A DNA stretch of 64,000 bases, taken from positions 24,080-88,079 of the forward strand of contig NZ_JAERJR010000003.1 in NCBI RefSeq assembly GCF_018257515.1, given 5' to 3'. This DNA is from Tatumella sp. JGM118 (GTDB taxonomy: Bacteria; Pseudomonadota; Gammaproteobacteria; Enterobacterales; Enterobacteriaceae). This document shows, piece after piece, positions 50,810-61,318 of this stretch (the stretch's first letter is position 1; the number at the start of each line of letters is the position of its first letter). Both the position numbers and the translations under genes were made by a program. Below the pieces are notes generated by a model. It was not told where the DNA came from. It worked only from the letters and a program-made list of their open reading frames with translations, and did not search any database.

Positions 50810-52693
50810 TTACATAATCAGACGACGAATGTCTGACAGTACCTGATTAATATAAGTGATAAACCGCGCACCATCGGCCCCATCGATCACCCGATGGTCA
50901 AACGATAACGACAACGGCAACATCAGGCGCGGTGTAAATTCCTTACCGTTCCAGACCGGTTTCATCGCCGATTTTGAAACGCCCAGGATAGCCACTTCCG
51001 GCGCATTCACAATCGGTGTGAACGACGTGGTTCCCAGTCCGCCAAGGCTGGAGATGGTGAAGCATCCGCCCTGCATATCCCCGGAGGTGAGTTTTCCGTT
51101 ACGGGCTTTTTTCGAGATATCCATCAGCTCGCGGGATAACTCAATAATGCCTTTTTTGTTCACGTCACGGAATACCGGAACCACCAGCCCGTTAGGGGTA
51201 TCGACCGCGACCCCGATATTAATATATTTTTTCAGCGTTAAACGTTGCGCATCTTCAGAAATCGAACTATTGAAACGCGGGAAGGCTTCCAGCGCTTTCG
51301 CCACGGCTTTCATGATAAACACGACCGGCGTGATTTTTACGTCCAGTTTCTGCTTTTCAGCATCCACATTCTGTTGCTTACGGAACGCTTCCAGTTCAGT
51401 GATATCTGCTTCATCGAAATGCGTGACGTGCGGGATCATCATCCAGTTACGGCTCAGGTTAGCGCCGGACAGTTTCTGAATACGTCCCAGTTCGACTTCT
51501 TCAATCTCACCAAACTTGCTGAAGTCTACCTTCGGCCATGGCAGCATACCCGGCAGTGCTGTCGCACCGGAGGCAGGGTTCTCTGCACGCTTCACGGCCT
51601 CTTTCACGTACGCCTGCACATCTTCTCGCAGAATACGGTTTTTACGGCCGGTCCCTTTGACTTTCGCCAGGTTAACCCCGAACTCACGGGCCAGACGACG
51701 GATCACCGGGGTGGCATGGACATACGCCTCATTTTCGGCAAAGTCACTCTTCGCCGGGGTCGCCGCAGGCTTAGCCGTATTCTGCGCCGGTGCAGGCGCT
51801 TTTTCTGCGGCAGGGGCCGGGGCTGCCTGAGGCGCTGACGCCGGGGTAGCTGCCGGCGCACTGCCGGCAATTTCAAACACCATCATCGGTGTGCCGGTGC
51901 TGACTTTATCGCCGACGGAAATGCTGATGGATTTAACCGTACCGGCATACGGTGCCGGAACTTCCATGGAGGCTTTATCACCTTCAACGGTGATCAGTGA
52001 TTGTTCGTTTTCAACCTTATCACCGACCTTCACCAGGATTTCGGTCACTTCGACTTCATCACCGCCGATATCCGGCACCTGCAGAGTCTTCTCTTCACTG
52101 GCCGGGGCTGCCGGAGCTGCCGCAGGGGCAGCATTTTCTGCTGCCGGAGCTGCGTCGCCTTCCGACGTTTCAAAGACCATGATAAGCGACCCGGTGCTGA
52201 CTTTATCGCCGGTCGTCACTTTGATCTCTTTCACTTTACCGGCAAAAGGTGCAGGCACTTCCATGGAAGCCTTATCACCTTCGACAGTCAGCAGAGACTG
52301 CTCAGCCTCAACCGTGTCTCCGGCTTTCACCAGAATTTCGGTGACTTCCACTTCATCACCGCCGATATCCGGAACATTGACTTCACGGGTACCGGTTGCC
52401 GGGGCAGCTGCGGCTTGGGGCTGCGCAGTGTCCGCCGCTTTCGCGGCCGGGGCTTCGGTTTCCGCCGCCTCGAAGATCATAATCAGCGAGCCGGTAGCCA
52501 CTTTATCGCCGGTGGCGACGTTAATTTCTTTGATAACACCGGCCTGAGGTGAAGGCACCTCCATCGATGCCTTGTCCCCTTCAACCGTGATCAGTGACTG
52601 TTCGGCGTCAACCTTATCACCCACTTTGACCAGGATTTCCGTCACTTCGACTTCATCGGTGCCGATATCCGGAACGTTGATTTCAATTGCCAT
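50810..52693 (-). CDS. aceF: Dihydrolipoyllysine acetyltransferase (E2 of pyruvate dehydrogenase)
   Basis: This is the core of the pyruvate dehydrogenase complex. It is 627 aa (E. coli 630). There are three tandem lipoyl domains, each with the modified lysine in EGDKASME (first at K41), separated by Ala/Pro-rich linkers; then the peripheral subunit-binding domain ([16 protein letters not shown]) and the catalytic domain ending with the active-site [15 protein letters not shown]. The ATG at 52693 follows AGAGGTAAT. It is 13 bp after aceE. Confidence 0.98.
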   Translation of the reverse strand: MAIEINVPDIGTDEVEVTEILVKVGDKVDAEQSLITVEGDKASMEVPSPQAGVIKEINVATGDKVATGSLIMIFEAAETEAPAAKAADTAQPQAAAAPATGTREVNVPDIGGDEVEVTEILVKAGDTVEAEQSLLTVEGDKASMEVPAPFAGKVKEIKVTTGDKVSTGSLIMVFETSEGDAAPAAENAAPAAAPAAPASEEKTLQVPDIGGDEVEVTEILVKVGDKVENEQSLITVEGDKASMEVPAPYAGTVKSISISVGDKVSTGTPMMVFEIAGSAPAATPASAPQAAPAPAAEKAPAPAQNTAKPAATPAKSDFAENEAYVHATPVIRRLAREFGVNLAKVKGTGRKNRILREDVQAYVKEAVKRAENPASGATALPGMLPWPKVDFSKFGEIEEVELGRIQKLSGANLSRNWMMIPHVTHFDEADITELEAFRKQQNVDAEKQKLDVKITPVVFIMKAVAKALEAFPRFNSSISEDAQRLTLKKYINIGVAVDTPNGLVVPVFRDVNKKGIIELSRELMDISKKARNGKLTSGDMQGGCFTISSLGGLGTTSFTPIVNAPEVAILGVSKSAMKPVWNGKEFTPRLMLPLSLSFDHRVIDGADGARFITYINQVLSDIRRLIM

Positions 52694-52706
52694 CAATAAT
52701 TACCTC

Positions 52707-55370
52707 TTACGCCAGACGCGGATTGACTTTATCAGCATGGATATCAAATTTACGTATCGCCTCAGCGACCACGTTTTTATCCATCTCACCGCGTTTAGCC
52801 AGTTCACCCAGAGCAGCAACCACCACATACGAAGCATCGACTTCAAAATGATGACGCAGATTTTCACGGCTGTCAGAGCGACCAAAGCCATCCGTACCCA
52901 GCACACGATAATCACTGGCAGGGATATAGTTACGAACCTGCTCAGCAAACAGTTTCATGTAATCGGTCGACGCGACGGCCGGGGCCTCACTCATGACCTG
53001 AGCAATATAAGGCACGCGAGGCTCTTCGGTAGGATGCAGCATATTCCAGCGCTCACAGTCCTGACCATCACGGGCCAGCTCGGTAAAGGATGTCACACTG
53101 TAAACATCGGAGCCAACACCGTACTCTTTGGACAGGATCTCTGCGGCTTCACGGACATGGCGCAGGATAGAACCGGAGCCCAGTAACTGGACTTTACCTT
53201 TGCTGCCTTGCAGGGTATCCAGTTTGTAGATCCCTTTACGGATACCTTCTTCCGCACCTTCCGGCATCGCCGGCATATGGTAGTTTTCGTTCAGGGTCGT
53301 AATGTAGTAATACACATTTTCCTGAGCGTCGCCGTACATCCGCTCCAGGCCGTCATGCATAATTACCGCGACTTCATACGCGTAGGCCGGGTCATAAGAG
53401 ATACAGTTAGGAATAGTCAGTGACTGAATATGGCTATGACCATCTTCATGCTGCAGACCTTCACCGTTAAGCGTGGTACGTCCGGACGTTCCGCCTACCA
53501 GGAAGCCACGGGCTTGCTGATCACCGGCGGCCCAGCAGAGATCACCGATACGCTGGAAACCAAACATGGAGTAATAGATATAGAACGGGATCATCGGCAG
53601 GTTGTTAGTACTGTACGATGTCGCCGCGGCTAACCAGGATGCCCCGGCCCCCAGTTCGTTGATCCCTTCCTGCAGGATCTGGCCTTTCTCGTCTTCTTTG
53701 TAGTAAGCCACCTGCTCGCGGTCCTGCGGTGTGTACTGCTGACCGTTCGGGCTGTAGATACCAATCTGACGGAACAGACCTTCCATACCAAAGGTACGCG
53801 CTTCATCGGCGAGGATCGGCACCAGACGATCTTTAATCGATGCATTTTTCAGCATCACATTCAGCGCGCGCACAAAGGCGATAGTGGTGGAAATTTCTTT
53901 GCTCTGCTCATCCAGCAACGATTTAAATTCGTCGAGTGCCGGGATCTCCAGTTTGTCAGTGAACGTCTCCTGACGACTTGGCAGATAGCCTCCCAGTTTC
54001 TCACGCTGACCATGCAGATACTGATACTCTTCCGACCCTTTGTCGAAGGTGACATACGGCAGGGTTTCCAGCTGCTCATCACTGACAGGCACATTGAAAC
54101 GGTCACGGATATAGCGCACGCCATCCATGTTCATTTTCTTCACCTGGTGGGCGATGTTTTTACCTTCCGCGGTTTCACCCATACCATAGCCTTTGACGGT
54201 ATGCGCCAGGATCAGTACCGGTTTGCCTTTGGTGTCCTGCGCTTTTTTCAGGGCCGCATAAACTTTCTTCGGATCATGACCACCACGGTTCAGTGCCCAG
54301 ATCTCATCGTCGGACATATCTTTGACCAGCGCCGCCGTCTCCGGATATTTTCCGAAGAAGTGCTCACGTACATAGCCACCGTCTTTTGACTTAAAGGTCT
54401 GATAGTCACCGTCAACAGTTTCATTCATCAGCTGAATCAGCTTACCGCTGGTGTCTTTACGCAGCAGTTCATCCCAGCGATCGCCCCAGATGACTTTGAT
54501 CACTTCCCAGCCGGCACCGGTAAAGATACCGTCCAGTTCATTAATGATTTTACCATTACCTGTGACCGGTCCATCCAGACGTTGCAGGTTACAGTTAATA
54601 ATGAATACCAGGTTATCCAGTTTTTCACGGGTTGCGATAGTGATCGCCCCTTTGGATTCCGGTTCATCCATTTCACCGTCGCCCAGGAAGGCATACACGG
54701 TTTGCGCCGAGGTCTTTTTCAGACCACGGTGTTCCAGATACTTCAGGAATTTTGCCTGATAGATTGCCGATAACGGCCCCAGCCCCATAGAAACCGTTGG
54801 GAACTGCCAGAAATCAGGCATCAGTTTAGGGTGCGGATAAGAAGAGAGCCCCTTACCGTGAACTTCCTGACGGAAATTGTTTAACTGATCTTCGGTTAAA
54901 CGCCCTTCCAGGAAAGCACGGGCATAGATACCTGGTGAGATGTGCCCCTGGAAATAGACCAGGTCGCCGCCATCCTGCGCAGTACGGGCGCGGAAGAAGT
55001 GGTTAAAACACACTTCGTAAACGGTGGCAGAAGACTGGAAAGACGCCATATGGCCGCCCAGTTCCAGATCTTTTTTAGACGCTCTCAGTACCGTCATAAT
55101 CGCATTCCAGCGAATAGCTGAACGAATACGCCGCTCCAGTGCCTGGTTCCCCGGGTATTCCGGTTCATCTTCGACGGAAATAGTATTGATGTAGTCCTGC
55201 GCAGATGCGCCGGCAGCCACACTGACACCACCTTTGCGAGCCGCATCAAGTACCTGATCGATTAAGTACTGAGCGCGTTCAACACCTTCTTCACGGATGA
55301 CCGATTCGAGCGCCTGTAACCAGTCGCGGGTTTCAATCGGATCCACGTCATTAGGTAAACGTTCTGACAT
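52707..55370 (-). CDS. aceE: Pyruvate dehydrogenase E1 component
   Basis: E1 decarboxylates pyruvate with thiamine diphosphate and acetylates the lipoyl groups of AceF. It is 887 aa, identical in length to E. coli. The ThDP motif GDGEMDEPES...NCNLQRLDGPV, active-site His in GHMASFQSSATVYE, and the C-terminal FGRSDSRENLRHHFEVDA are conserved. It is the second gene of pdhR-aceEF-lpdA. Confidence 0.98.
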   Translation of the reverse strand: MSERLPNDVDPIETRDWLQALESVIREEGVERAQYLIDQVLDAARKGGVSVAAGASAQDYINTISVEDEPEYPGNQALERRIRSAIRWNAIMTVLRASKKDLELGGHMASFQSSATVYEVCFNHFFRARTAQDGGDLVYFQGHISPGIYARAFLEGRLTEDQLNNFRQEVHGKGLSSYPHPKLMPDFWQFPTVSMGLGPLSAIYQAKFLKYLEHRGLKKTSAQTVYAFLGDGEMDEPESKGAITIATREKLDNLVFIINCNLQRLDGPVTGNGKIINELDGIFTGAGWEVIKVIWGDRWDELLRKDTSGKLIQLMNETVDGDYQTFKSKDGGYVREHFFGKYPETAALVKDMSDDEIWALNRGGHDPKKVYAALKKAQDTKGKPVLILAHTVKGYGMGETAEGKNIAHQVKKMNMDGVRYIRDRFNVPVSDEQLETLPYVTFDKGSEEYQYLHGQREKLGGYLPSRQETFTDKLEIPALDEFKSLLDEQSKEISTTIAFVRALNVMLKNASIKDRLVPILADEARTFGMEGLFRQIGIYSPNGQQYTPQDREQVAYYKEDEKGQILQEGINELGAGASWLAAATSYSTNNLPMIPFYIYYSMFGFQRIGDLCWAAGDQQARGFLVGGTSGRTTLNGEGLQHEDGHSHIQSLTIPNCISYDPAYAYEVAVIMHDGLERMYGDAQENVYYYITTLNENYHMPAMPEGAEEGIRKGIYKLDTLQGSKGKVQLLGSGSILRHVREAAEILSKEYGVGSDVYSVTSFTELARDGQDCERWNMLHPTEEPRVPYIAQVMSEAPAVASTDYMKLFAEQVRNYIPASDYRVLGTDGFGRSDSRENLRHHFEVDASYVVVAALGELAKRGEMDKNVVAEAIRKFDIHADKVNPRLA

Positions 55371-55483
55371 GGGGCTATTCCTTATCTGTGTCTAATACGT
55401 TGAATTTTGAGTAGCTTATCTGTACAACTCGGTTTGGGTACAACGCAGATAAGCACTTCATAATTGCACATACCTTGATGTGC

Positions 55484-56248
55484 CTAACCCTTGCGTTGCT
55501 GAAGACGTCTTAACGAACGTTCCCGCCGGCTTTCTTCCCGGCTTCTTTCCAGCAATATTTCCTCAAGAAACGCCAGGTGCGAGTGTGATTCTTCACGGGC
55601 TTTTTCCGGCTCACGTGCAATAATCGCCTCAAAAATTCTGGCGCGGTGTCCACTCACTTTCGCTAGCATATCGCGTCGTAGGTAGAGTGTTTCAAAATTC
55701 TGCCGGACATTTTGTTCCAGCAACGGCCCCATGGCACGCACAAGGTGCAATAGCACCATATTATGGGCGGCTTCGGTGACGGTTATTTGATATTTAATGA
55801 CGGCATCGGCTTCGGCATCCAGGTTACCGCTATCCTGTGCCTGCTGAATACGAAGATGATGTGCACGGATACGTGCTAAATCTTCTTCCGTCCCCCGCAG
55901 GGCTGCATAGTAAGCCGCTATCCCCTCCAGCGCATGCCGGGTTTCCAGTAAATCAAAACGGGATTCAGGGGAATTCGCCAGGATACCGACCAGCGGGTCG
56001 CTCAGGCTTTGCCAGAGAGCCGTCTGCACAAAGGTTCCGCCGCCCTGACGGCGCGACAATAACCCCCGGGCTTCCAGGCGCTGTATTGCCTCACGTACGG
56101 AAGGACGCGAAACATCAAATTGACGGGCAAGCTCGCGCTCCGGGGGAAGTTGTTCTCCCGGACACAATGAGCCTTCCATAATCAGCGACTCCAGTTGCTG
56201 CTCAATCACGTCTGACAGCTTAGGTTGTCGGATTTTGCTGTACGCCAT
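55484..56248 (-). CDS. pdhR: Pyruvate-responsive GntR-family repressor PdhR
   Basis: PdhR represses its own operon and others; pyruvate releases it. It is 254 aa from the ATG at 56248 ([20 protein letters not shown]), the E. coli length. The N-terminal winged helix includes [21 protein letters not shown] and the C-terminal FCD domain carries metal and ligand His/Asp residues ([43 protein letters not shown]). Its operator lies 37 bp upstream. Confidence 0.97.
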   Translation of the reverse strand: MAYSKIRQPKLSDVIEQQLESLIMEGSLCPGEQLPPERELARQFDVSRPSVREAIQRLEARGLLSRRQGGGTFVQTALWQSLSDPLVGILANSPESRFDLLETRHALEGIAAYYAALRGTEEDLARIRAHHLRIQQAQDSGNLDAEADAVIKYQITVTEAAHNMVLLHLVRAMGPLLEQNVRQNFETLYLRRDMLAKVSGHRARIFEAIIAREPEKAREESHSHLAFLEEILLERSREESRRERSLRRLQQRKG

Positions 56249-56284
56249 CACAGTGGTTAATTTATTCCTGTCATTGTGCCGGAT

Positions 56285-56301
56285 AATTGGTATTACCAAT
56301 T
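56285..56301. promoter_or_regulatory. PdhR operator
   Basis: AATTGGTATTACCAATT is a perfect 17-bp palindrome equal to the known PdhR half-site pattern (ATTGGTNNNACCAAT). It lies just upstream of pdhR and implies autoregulation of pdhR-aceEF-lpdA by pyruvate. Confidence 0.93.
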
Positions 56302-56714
56302 AGCAAAATACGGGCGCTAAAAGTAACAAACTATTTACCCGCTGTCCATATACCCGTGCCGGCTTTGCATCAGGATCAAATTCCGTAAATATGCGATTTT
56401 TGCTTTACCATCAACGTCATCAGCCTTTTTAGTCCGGATTTCCTGCTGTTCTTCCGCCCGTCGTCGCGGAGGTTAACTCCCCTGTTTTTCCCGCCACCCC
56501 CGGATGGAACCGTGCCCATTTGCGCAGACAGGTTTTTTTAAGCACGAAACAACAAAAGCAAGGTGCAAAGCGTATGACTTATCACTATTCTGATCCGCGG
56601 ACAGACGGCAGTATTGTGCTGTTACGGACAGGTAAAATAATAACGAAAGCACTATAAATCACTGCATTCCGTCACCCGTGGAACGCAGTTCTGTAGATGA
56701 TTAAGAGGTTTTTT
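56302..56714. other. Divergent pdhR-aroP intergenic region
   Basis: About 410 bp without genes. It must hold the aroP promoter. A weak TyrR-like half site (CGTAAA at about 56385) lacks a convincing partner. Nothing else was recognised. Confidence 0.55.
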
Positions 56715-58070
56715 ATGGAAAAGCAGCAAGAGGACACGCTGAAGCGGGGATTGAAAAATCGTCATATCCAGCTAATCGCTCTGGGGGGTGCCATTGGTAC
56801 GGGCCTGTTTCTCGGGATCGCTCAGACCATCAAAATGGCCGGTTCTTCTGTTCTGCTGGGCTATGCTATCGGTGGGTTTATCGCCTTTCTGATCATGCGC
56901 CAGCTGGGTGAAATGGTGGTAGAAGAGCCGGTCGCCGGGTCATTCAGTCATTTCGCCTATAAATACTGGGGAAGCTTTGCAGGGTTCGCTTCCGGCTGGA
57001 ACTATTGGGTGCTCTATGTACTGGTGGCCATGGCCGAGCTTACCGCGGTCGGCGTCTATATTCAGTACTGGTGGCCGGAAATTCCGACATGGGTGTCTGC
57101 GGCCGTCTTCTTTGTGCTGATCAATGCCATCAACCTGAGCAACGTGAAGGTCTACGGTGAGATGGAGTTCTGGTTCTCTATCATAAAAGTCGTTGCCGTC
57201 ATCGGTATGATCCTGTTTGGTGGCTGGATGTTATTCAGCGGCCATGGCGCGCCTGAAGCCTCTTTATCGAATATCTGGGCCATCGGGGGCTTTTTCCCTC
57301 ACGGTATCTCCGGGCTTGTGATGTCGATGGCGGTCATTATGTTCTCCTTCGGCGGGCTTGAACTGGTAGGGATCACTGCAGCAGAAGCCGATAATCCGGA
57401 GCGCAGCATTCCTAAAGCCACTAACCAGGTGTTGTACCGTATTCTGATCTTTTACATCGGTTCACTGACTATTCTGCTATCACTCTACCCATGGACTAAA
57501 GTGGTCGAAGGTGGCAGCCCGTTTGTGCTTATCTTCCATGAACTGGGTGACAGTCTGGTCGCGAATGCGCTGAATATTGTGATACTGACGGCGGCCCTCT
57601 CTGTCTATAACAGTTGCGTCTACAGTAACAGCCGTATGCTGTACGGGCTGGCGAAACAGGGCAACGGTCCGCGCGCGCTACTGAAGGTCGACCGCCGTGG
57701 GGTGCCTTATGTCGCTCTGGGTCTGTCCGCTGTGGCAACTGCTATCGGTGTACTGATCAACTACCTGATGCCGGCAAAAGCCTTTGGCTTACTGATGTCG
57801 CTGGTGGTTTCTGCACTGGTGATTAACTGGGCGATGATAAGCCTGGCGCATCTCAAATTCCGTAAAGCGAAAGAGCGACAGGGTGTCAATACACGCTTTA
57901 AAGCGCTTCTTTACCCGCTGGGTAACTGGATTTGCCTGCTGTTTATGGCGGCGATTCTGGTCATTATGGTCATGACCCCGGGAATGGCGATGTCTGTGTG
58001 GCTGATCCCTGTCTGGCTGGTTATTCTGGCTATCGGGTATCTATTCAGGACCAAAAAACGTCCGGCCTGA
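56715..58070 (+). CDS. aroP: Aromatic amino acid permease AroP
   Basis: AroP is a proton symporter for Phe, Tyr and Trp of the amino-acid/APC family. It is 451 aa with 12 hydrophobic segments. Blocks RGLKNRHIQLIALGGAIGTG, EEPVAGSFSHFAYKYWG, SFGGLELVGITAAEADNPER and SVYNSCVYSNSRML match AroP. The start at 56715 (MEKQQED) has AAGAGG 6 nt upstream. Substrate could shift within the AroP/PheP family, but the pdhR-aroP order supports AroP. Confidence 0.93.
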   Translation: MEKQQEDTLKRGLKNRHIQLIALGGAIGTGLFLGIAQTIKMAGSSVLLGYAIGGFIAFLIMRQLGEMVVEEPVAGSFSHFAYKYWGSFAGFASGWNYWVLYVLVAMAELTAVGVYIQYWWPEIPTWVSAAVFFVLINAINLSNVKVYGEMEFWFSIIKVVAVIGMILFGGWMLFSGHGAPEASLSNIWAIGGFFPHGISGLVMSMAVIMFSFGGLELVGITAAEADNPERSIPKATNQVLYRILIFYIGSLTILLSLYPWTKVVEGGSPFVLIFHELGDSLVANALNIVILTAALSVYNSCVYSNSRMLYGLAKQGNGPRALLKVDRRGVPYVALGLSAVATAIGVLINYLMPAKAFGLLMSLVVSALVINWAMISLAHLKFRKAKERQGVNTRFKALLYPLGNWICLLFMAAILVIMVMTPGMAMSVWLIPVWLVILAIGYLFRTKKRPA

Positions 58071-58090
58071 TCATTCATGCAGCCATAAAA

Positions 58091-58125
58091 AAGGGCGCAG
58101 CAGAGAGAGATCTGACTGCGCCCTT
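58091..58125. terminator. Terminator between aroP and ampE
   Basis: AAGGGCGCAG...CTGCGCCCTT forms a 10-bp stem with a 14-nt loop. An A-run precedes it and TTGTTGTTT follows. It probably serves both convergent genes. Confidence 0.82.
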
Positions 58126-58147
58126 GTTGTTTATCCTCAGTGTCCGG

Positions 58148-59002
58148 TCAGAGCAGTGTGCCGGTAATGGTCAGAAGCGCTACCACCACCACCAGCACCA
58201 GGGTGATGCGTTTCGCCAGCGCTACCGCCATACGGGGTTTTTCTACTTTATCCGTACAGGGGTCCCGTTCCAGAGAAAACTGGGCCAGGCGGGTCAGGAC
58301 CTGATACGGGGTATGCCGCACATCTCTGAGAAATTTCCACCAGGCGGGTAAGGCTTTTTCGCCATGCCCTAACAGCGCATAAGCCACACCGGCAAGGCGT
58401 ACAGGGATCCAATCCAGCACAAACAGTAATTTCTCCACGCCGGACTGCTCACGTTCGGCCGCCGTCTGGTGAGCCGCCAGCCAGCCTTGCCAGGCACGTA
58501 AGAAGGCATATCCGACCAGAGTTACCGGCCCCCACGGTCCCCCGACCACGAACCAGAACAGCGGCGCAAGGTAGAAGCGGTAGTTAATCCACAGCAGGGC
58601 ATTCTGTAATTCACGCAGATACACCCGCTCATTTGCGGTGTCCGGCAACCCATGGATCTGACTCAACTCTTCAGCCATCGCCTGATGGGCCGCCTGATCA
58701 TCGACGCTGGCCGATTTCAGGTAGGCATGATAGTGCAGACGCGTGACCCCGGCGCCGATACAGAGTACCCCGACCACGACCCACAACAGTAACGATGGCA
58801 CACCGAAGAATACCCCCCGCAGGCTTAACACCAGTACCAGCGTGATCAGCATCGCCAGAATCGCCATACCGGTCGTACGAATCATCGAGAAGTGTGTCTG
58901 GCCACGGAAAACCGGCCGTATCCGGTGCTCCAGTTGCCAGTGTTCACCGAATTTAAATAACCGCTCCCAGCCTAACACCAGTAACAATGTAAATAACGTC
59001 AT
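58148..59002 (-). CDS. ampE: AmpE, inner-membrane regulatory protein
   Basis: AmpE is an integral membrane protein linked with ampD to beta-lactamase induction signalling; its biochemical role is uncertain. It is 284 aa, as in E. coli, with conserved [35 protein letters not shown] and [16 protein letters not shown] segment ([13 protein letters not shown]). The start is 18 bp after the ampD stop, so the pair forms an operon. Confidence 0.94.
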   Translation of the reverse strand: MTLFTLLLVLGWERLFKFGEHWQLEHRIRPVFRGQTHFSMIRTTGMAILAMLITLVLVLSLRGVFFGVPSLLLWVVVGVLCIGAGVTRLHYHAYLKSASVDDQAAHQAMAEELSQIHGLPDTANERVYLRELQNALLWINYRFYLAPLFWFVVGGPWGPVTLVGYAFLRAWQGWLAAHQTAAEREQSGVEKLLFVLDWIPVRLAGVAYALLGHGEKALPAWWKFLRDVRHTPYQVLTRLAQFSLERDPCTDKVEKPRMAVALAKRITLVLVVVVALLTITGTLL

Positions 59003-59019
59003 TCTTTCCAGCCCTTATT

Positions 59020-59589
59020 TTATTTCAGTCCGGCCTGCTCGCCGGTTATCGCCTGCAGTTGTTGCCGGTAATACTGCCAGTCAAATGCCTCGCCGGGGTC
59101 CGTCTTACGTCCGGGGGCTATATCACTGTGCCCGGTAATATCGTCAGTGTTTATCGGATAATGTTGCATCAGAAGACGCGTTATCTGACACAGAGAAGCG
59201 TATTGCTGCCCGGTATACGCCAGGGTATCCGTGCCCTCCAGCTCAATACCGATAGAAAAATCATTACAATTGTCCTGCCCGTGATACGAGGACTGTCCTG
59301 CATGCCAGGCCCGCTTATCAAAAGCCACATATTGCACAATTTCACCATCGCGTCGGATCAGGCAATGTGCAGCCACTTTCAGCGCCGCTATCCCTTCAAA
59401 ATAGGGGTCATCGTCGGGATTAAGGGTGCCGGTAAAGAGCTGCTCTATCCAGGGTCCGCCAAATTTCCCCGGCGGCAGGCTGATATTATGGATCACCAGT
59501 AGCCAGGGTGACACCTCTTCAGGGCGCTCGTTAAAATGCGCTGAAGGGACTTTTCTTGCCGTTGTCAGCCAGCCAGATTCAAGTTTCAT
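59020..59589 (-). CDS. ampD: 1,6-anhydro-N-acetylmuramyl-L-alanine amidase AmpD
   Basis: AmpD is a cytoplasmic zinc amidase that cleaves anhydromuropeptides during peptidoglycan recycling and thereby keeps ampC uninduced. It is 189 aa (E. coli 183). Zinc ligands are His in VIHNISLPPG, His and Asp in GHSDIAPGRKTDPG. WHAGQSSYHGQDNCND is the substrate loop. It is divergent from the nadC-like gene. Confidence 0.96.
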   Translation of the reverse strand: MKLESGWLTTARKVPSAHFNERPEEVSPWLLVIHNISLPPGKFGGPWIEQLFTGTLNPDDDPYFEGIAALKVAAHCLIRRDGEIVQYVAFDKRAWHAGQSSYHGQDNCNDFSIGIELEGTDTLAYTGQQYASLCQITRLLMQHYPINTDDITGHSDIAPGRKTDPGEAFDWQYYRQQLQAITGEQAGLK

Positions 59590-59792
59590 ATGGTCATGTT
59601 TCCCTGCATAAGGTCGAGAATAACATAAGAGTTATCATGATATTGCTTCTCCGGGTCAGGTACCAGTGACTCTCAGGCTGACGGGGTCCCCCGGCAGGCC
59701 TGATGACTCAACTGGTTACGCTATTCGGCTGGAGAGTCATGACACTTCAGGCTACAGTATTTACTCCTGTGACTAAAGGAGCAAACAGCCCC

Positions 59793-60704
59793 ATGCCCGT
59801 AAGCCATACTGCCTCAGAACACTGCAAACGACAGCTACTCGAACGCGTCAGCAACGACATACCGGCGCTCGTTAAGCAGGCATTACAAAATGCGCCGGCC
59901 GGCCGGCAGCACCCGGACCATCCGCTGGTGACACGGCTGGTCAGCGAAACGCAGCGCAGTCAGGCTCAGCTCATCAGTCATCAGGACGGTATCTTCTGCG
60001 GTAAAGCCTGGGCAGAGACGGTGCTTCAGCAGATGAGCCCTGACATAACGTTGCAGTGGCATACCAGCGATGCCGGGGCTATCCATCAGGGGCAAATCCT
60101 GGCCACCCTGAGCGGCCCCGCCAGCGTATTGCTCAGTGCAGAAACGACGCTTCTGCATTTTTTACAGACATTATCCGGAATTTCAACCCGCTTTAGCCAC
60201 AGTCTGAGTCAGCTGGCGGAGACGTCATTCCGCGCAATTGATTCCCTGAATACTCAGCCCGGGGTCAGTAACGCAGTCAAATATGCGCTGCTCTGCGGTG
60301 ATCACACGACACAGCGGCTGGACCTGAGCGACCTGATCCCCATTAACGAAAACCATATTATCGCCTGTGGCTCCGTGGTTTCGGCGATAGAAAATGCCCG
60401 CTGGATTGATCCCGACCGCCCGGTGGAAGTCACAGTGACCTCCCTGACGCAATTCTCACAGGCACTGATCGCCGGGGCGGACCTTATCCTGCTGCATAAT
60501 TTCACGCTACCGGAAATCAATGCGGCGGTCGCTGAACGTCACAGACAACAGGTGTTACCGATGCTGGTCATCGGCGGACAAAATGCCTGTCAGCATCTGC
60601 CGGCGCTTTCACAGACCGGTGCAGATTACCTTGCTGCCAGTGCACTCCTGAGCCGGCCACAGCCTCTGGATATCTCTCTGCAGTTTTTACCTGCCAGCAC
60701 ATAA
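59793..60704 (+). CDS. NadC-like protein with catalytic residues lost (degenerate quinolinate phosphoribosyltransferase)
   Basis: The gene sits in the nadC position (between ampD and ppdD) and aligns with NadC along 303 aa (LLERVSNDIP; FLQTLSGIST; KYALLCG; ENHIIACGSV; GADLILLHNF). Yet residues that bind quinolinate or PRPP are replaced: GER>AET (R to T118), DTRKT>DSLNT (R to L152, K to N153), NHR>TQR (H to Q174), IKENH>INENH (K to N185), EVEVE>EVTVT (E to T214/T216), LDNF>LHNF (D to H235), and the DLT motif is gone. The frame is intact without stops. It is probably not a QPRTase; it could be a pseudo-enzyme or an early pseudogene. The start is set by alignment; AGGAG lies 11 nt upstream. Confidence 0.8.
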   Translation: MPVSHTASEHCKRQLLERVSNDIPALVKQALQNAPAGRQHPDHPLVTRLVSETQRSQAQLISHQDGIFCGKAWAETVLQQMSPDITLQWHTSDAGAIHQGQILATLSGPASVLLSAETTLLHFLQTLSGISTRFSHSLSQLAETSFRAIDSLNTQPGVSNAVKYALLCGDHTTQRLDLSDLIPINENHIIACGSVVSAIENARWIDPDRPVEVTVTSLTQFSQALIAGADLILLHNFTLPEINAAVAERHRQQVLPMLVIGGQNACQHLPALSQTGADYLAASALLSRPQPLDISLQFLPAST

Positions 60705-60871
60705 CCTTTCCGGGCCGGTTTCTGTATGACGGATAGCGGCCCGCATCTTTTCTGCCTGCGATGAAAAAACGAATAAAATGCCGGATGCCGCTTCCTGAGT
60801 GCCGGTAAGCAGCCCCTCATCCCGCCAGCATAATGTCTTACTCTTCTTTGCTTATCGCAAGGAGAGTGACT

Positions 60872-61318
60872 ATGGAAAAACAGCAAGGTTTTACCCTGAT
60901 TGAGCTGATGATCGTCATCGCTATTATCGCCATCCTCAGTGCTATCGGGTTACCGGCGTACCAGAACTATCTGCAAAAAGCCGCTATTACCGATATGTTG
61001 CAACTCATGCTGCCGTATAAAACCGCGATTGAATTGTGCAGTATGGAGAAAGGAACCAGCCAGGGGTGCAATGCAGAAACTTTCGGTATCCCCGCAGTAA
61101 AAGGGTCCCGTTACACCGCACGCCTGCAGGTCAGCGACGGTAAAATGACACTCACCGGCAGCGAGACGTTGAAAGGTTTAACGGTCGAACTGCTTCCTCA
61201 CTGGAATGCACAGGAGGGTGAGTTTTCCTGGACCAGGCGATGCCTGAGTGACAACCGGCTGTTGCTCAACAATTGCCGATCACAATTCAGGTTTGCTGAT
61301 GAGCAGGAGGAGCTATGA
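60872..61318 (+). CDS. ppdD: Type IV prepilin-like protein PpdD
   Basis: PpdD is the major type IV pilin of enterobacteria. It is 148 aa. The class III leader is short (MEKQQG) and cleavage before FTLIELMIVIAIIAILSAIG would leave the N-methylated Phe and Glu5. Cysteines near residues 57, 67, 124 and 135 could form disulfides. The stop overlaps hofB. A prepilin peptidase is required but is not in this window. Confidence 0.92.
   Translation: MEKQQGFTLIELMIVIAIIAILSAIGLPAYQNYLQKAAITDMLQLMLPYKTAIELCSMEKGTSQGCNAETFGIPAVKGSRYTARLQVSDGKMTLTGSETLKGLTVELLPHWNAQEGEFSWTRRCLSDNRLLLNNCRSQFRFADEQEEL

Noticed and set aside
51516..52552. Long plus-strand ORFs opposite aceF
   Set aside because: Antisense shadows of the three repeated lipoyl domains and Ala/Pro linkers; the repeats explain their length.
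56380..56400. TyrR-like half site upstream of aroP
   Set aside because: CGTAAA is followed at N6 by ATTTTT, not TTTACA; too poor to call.
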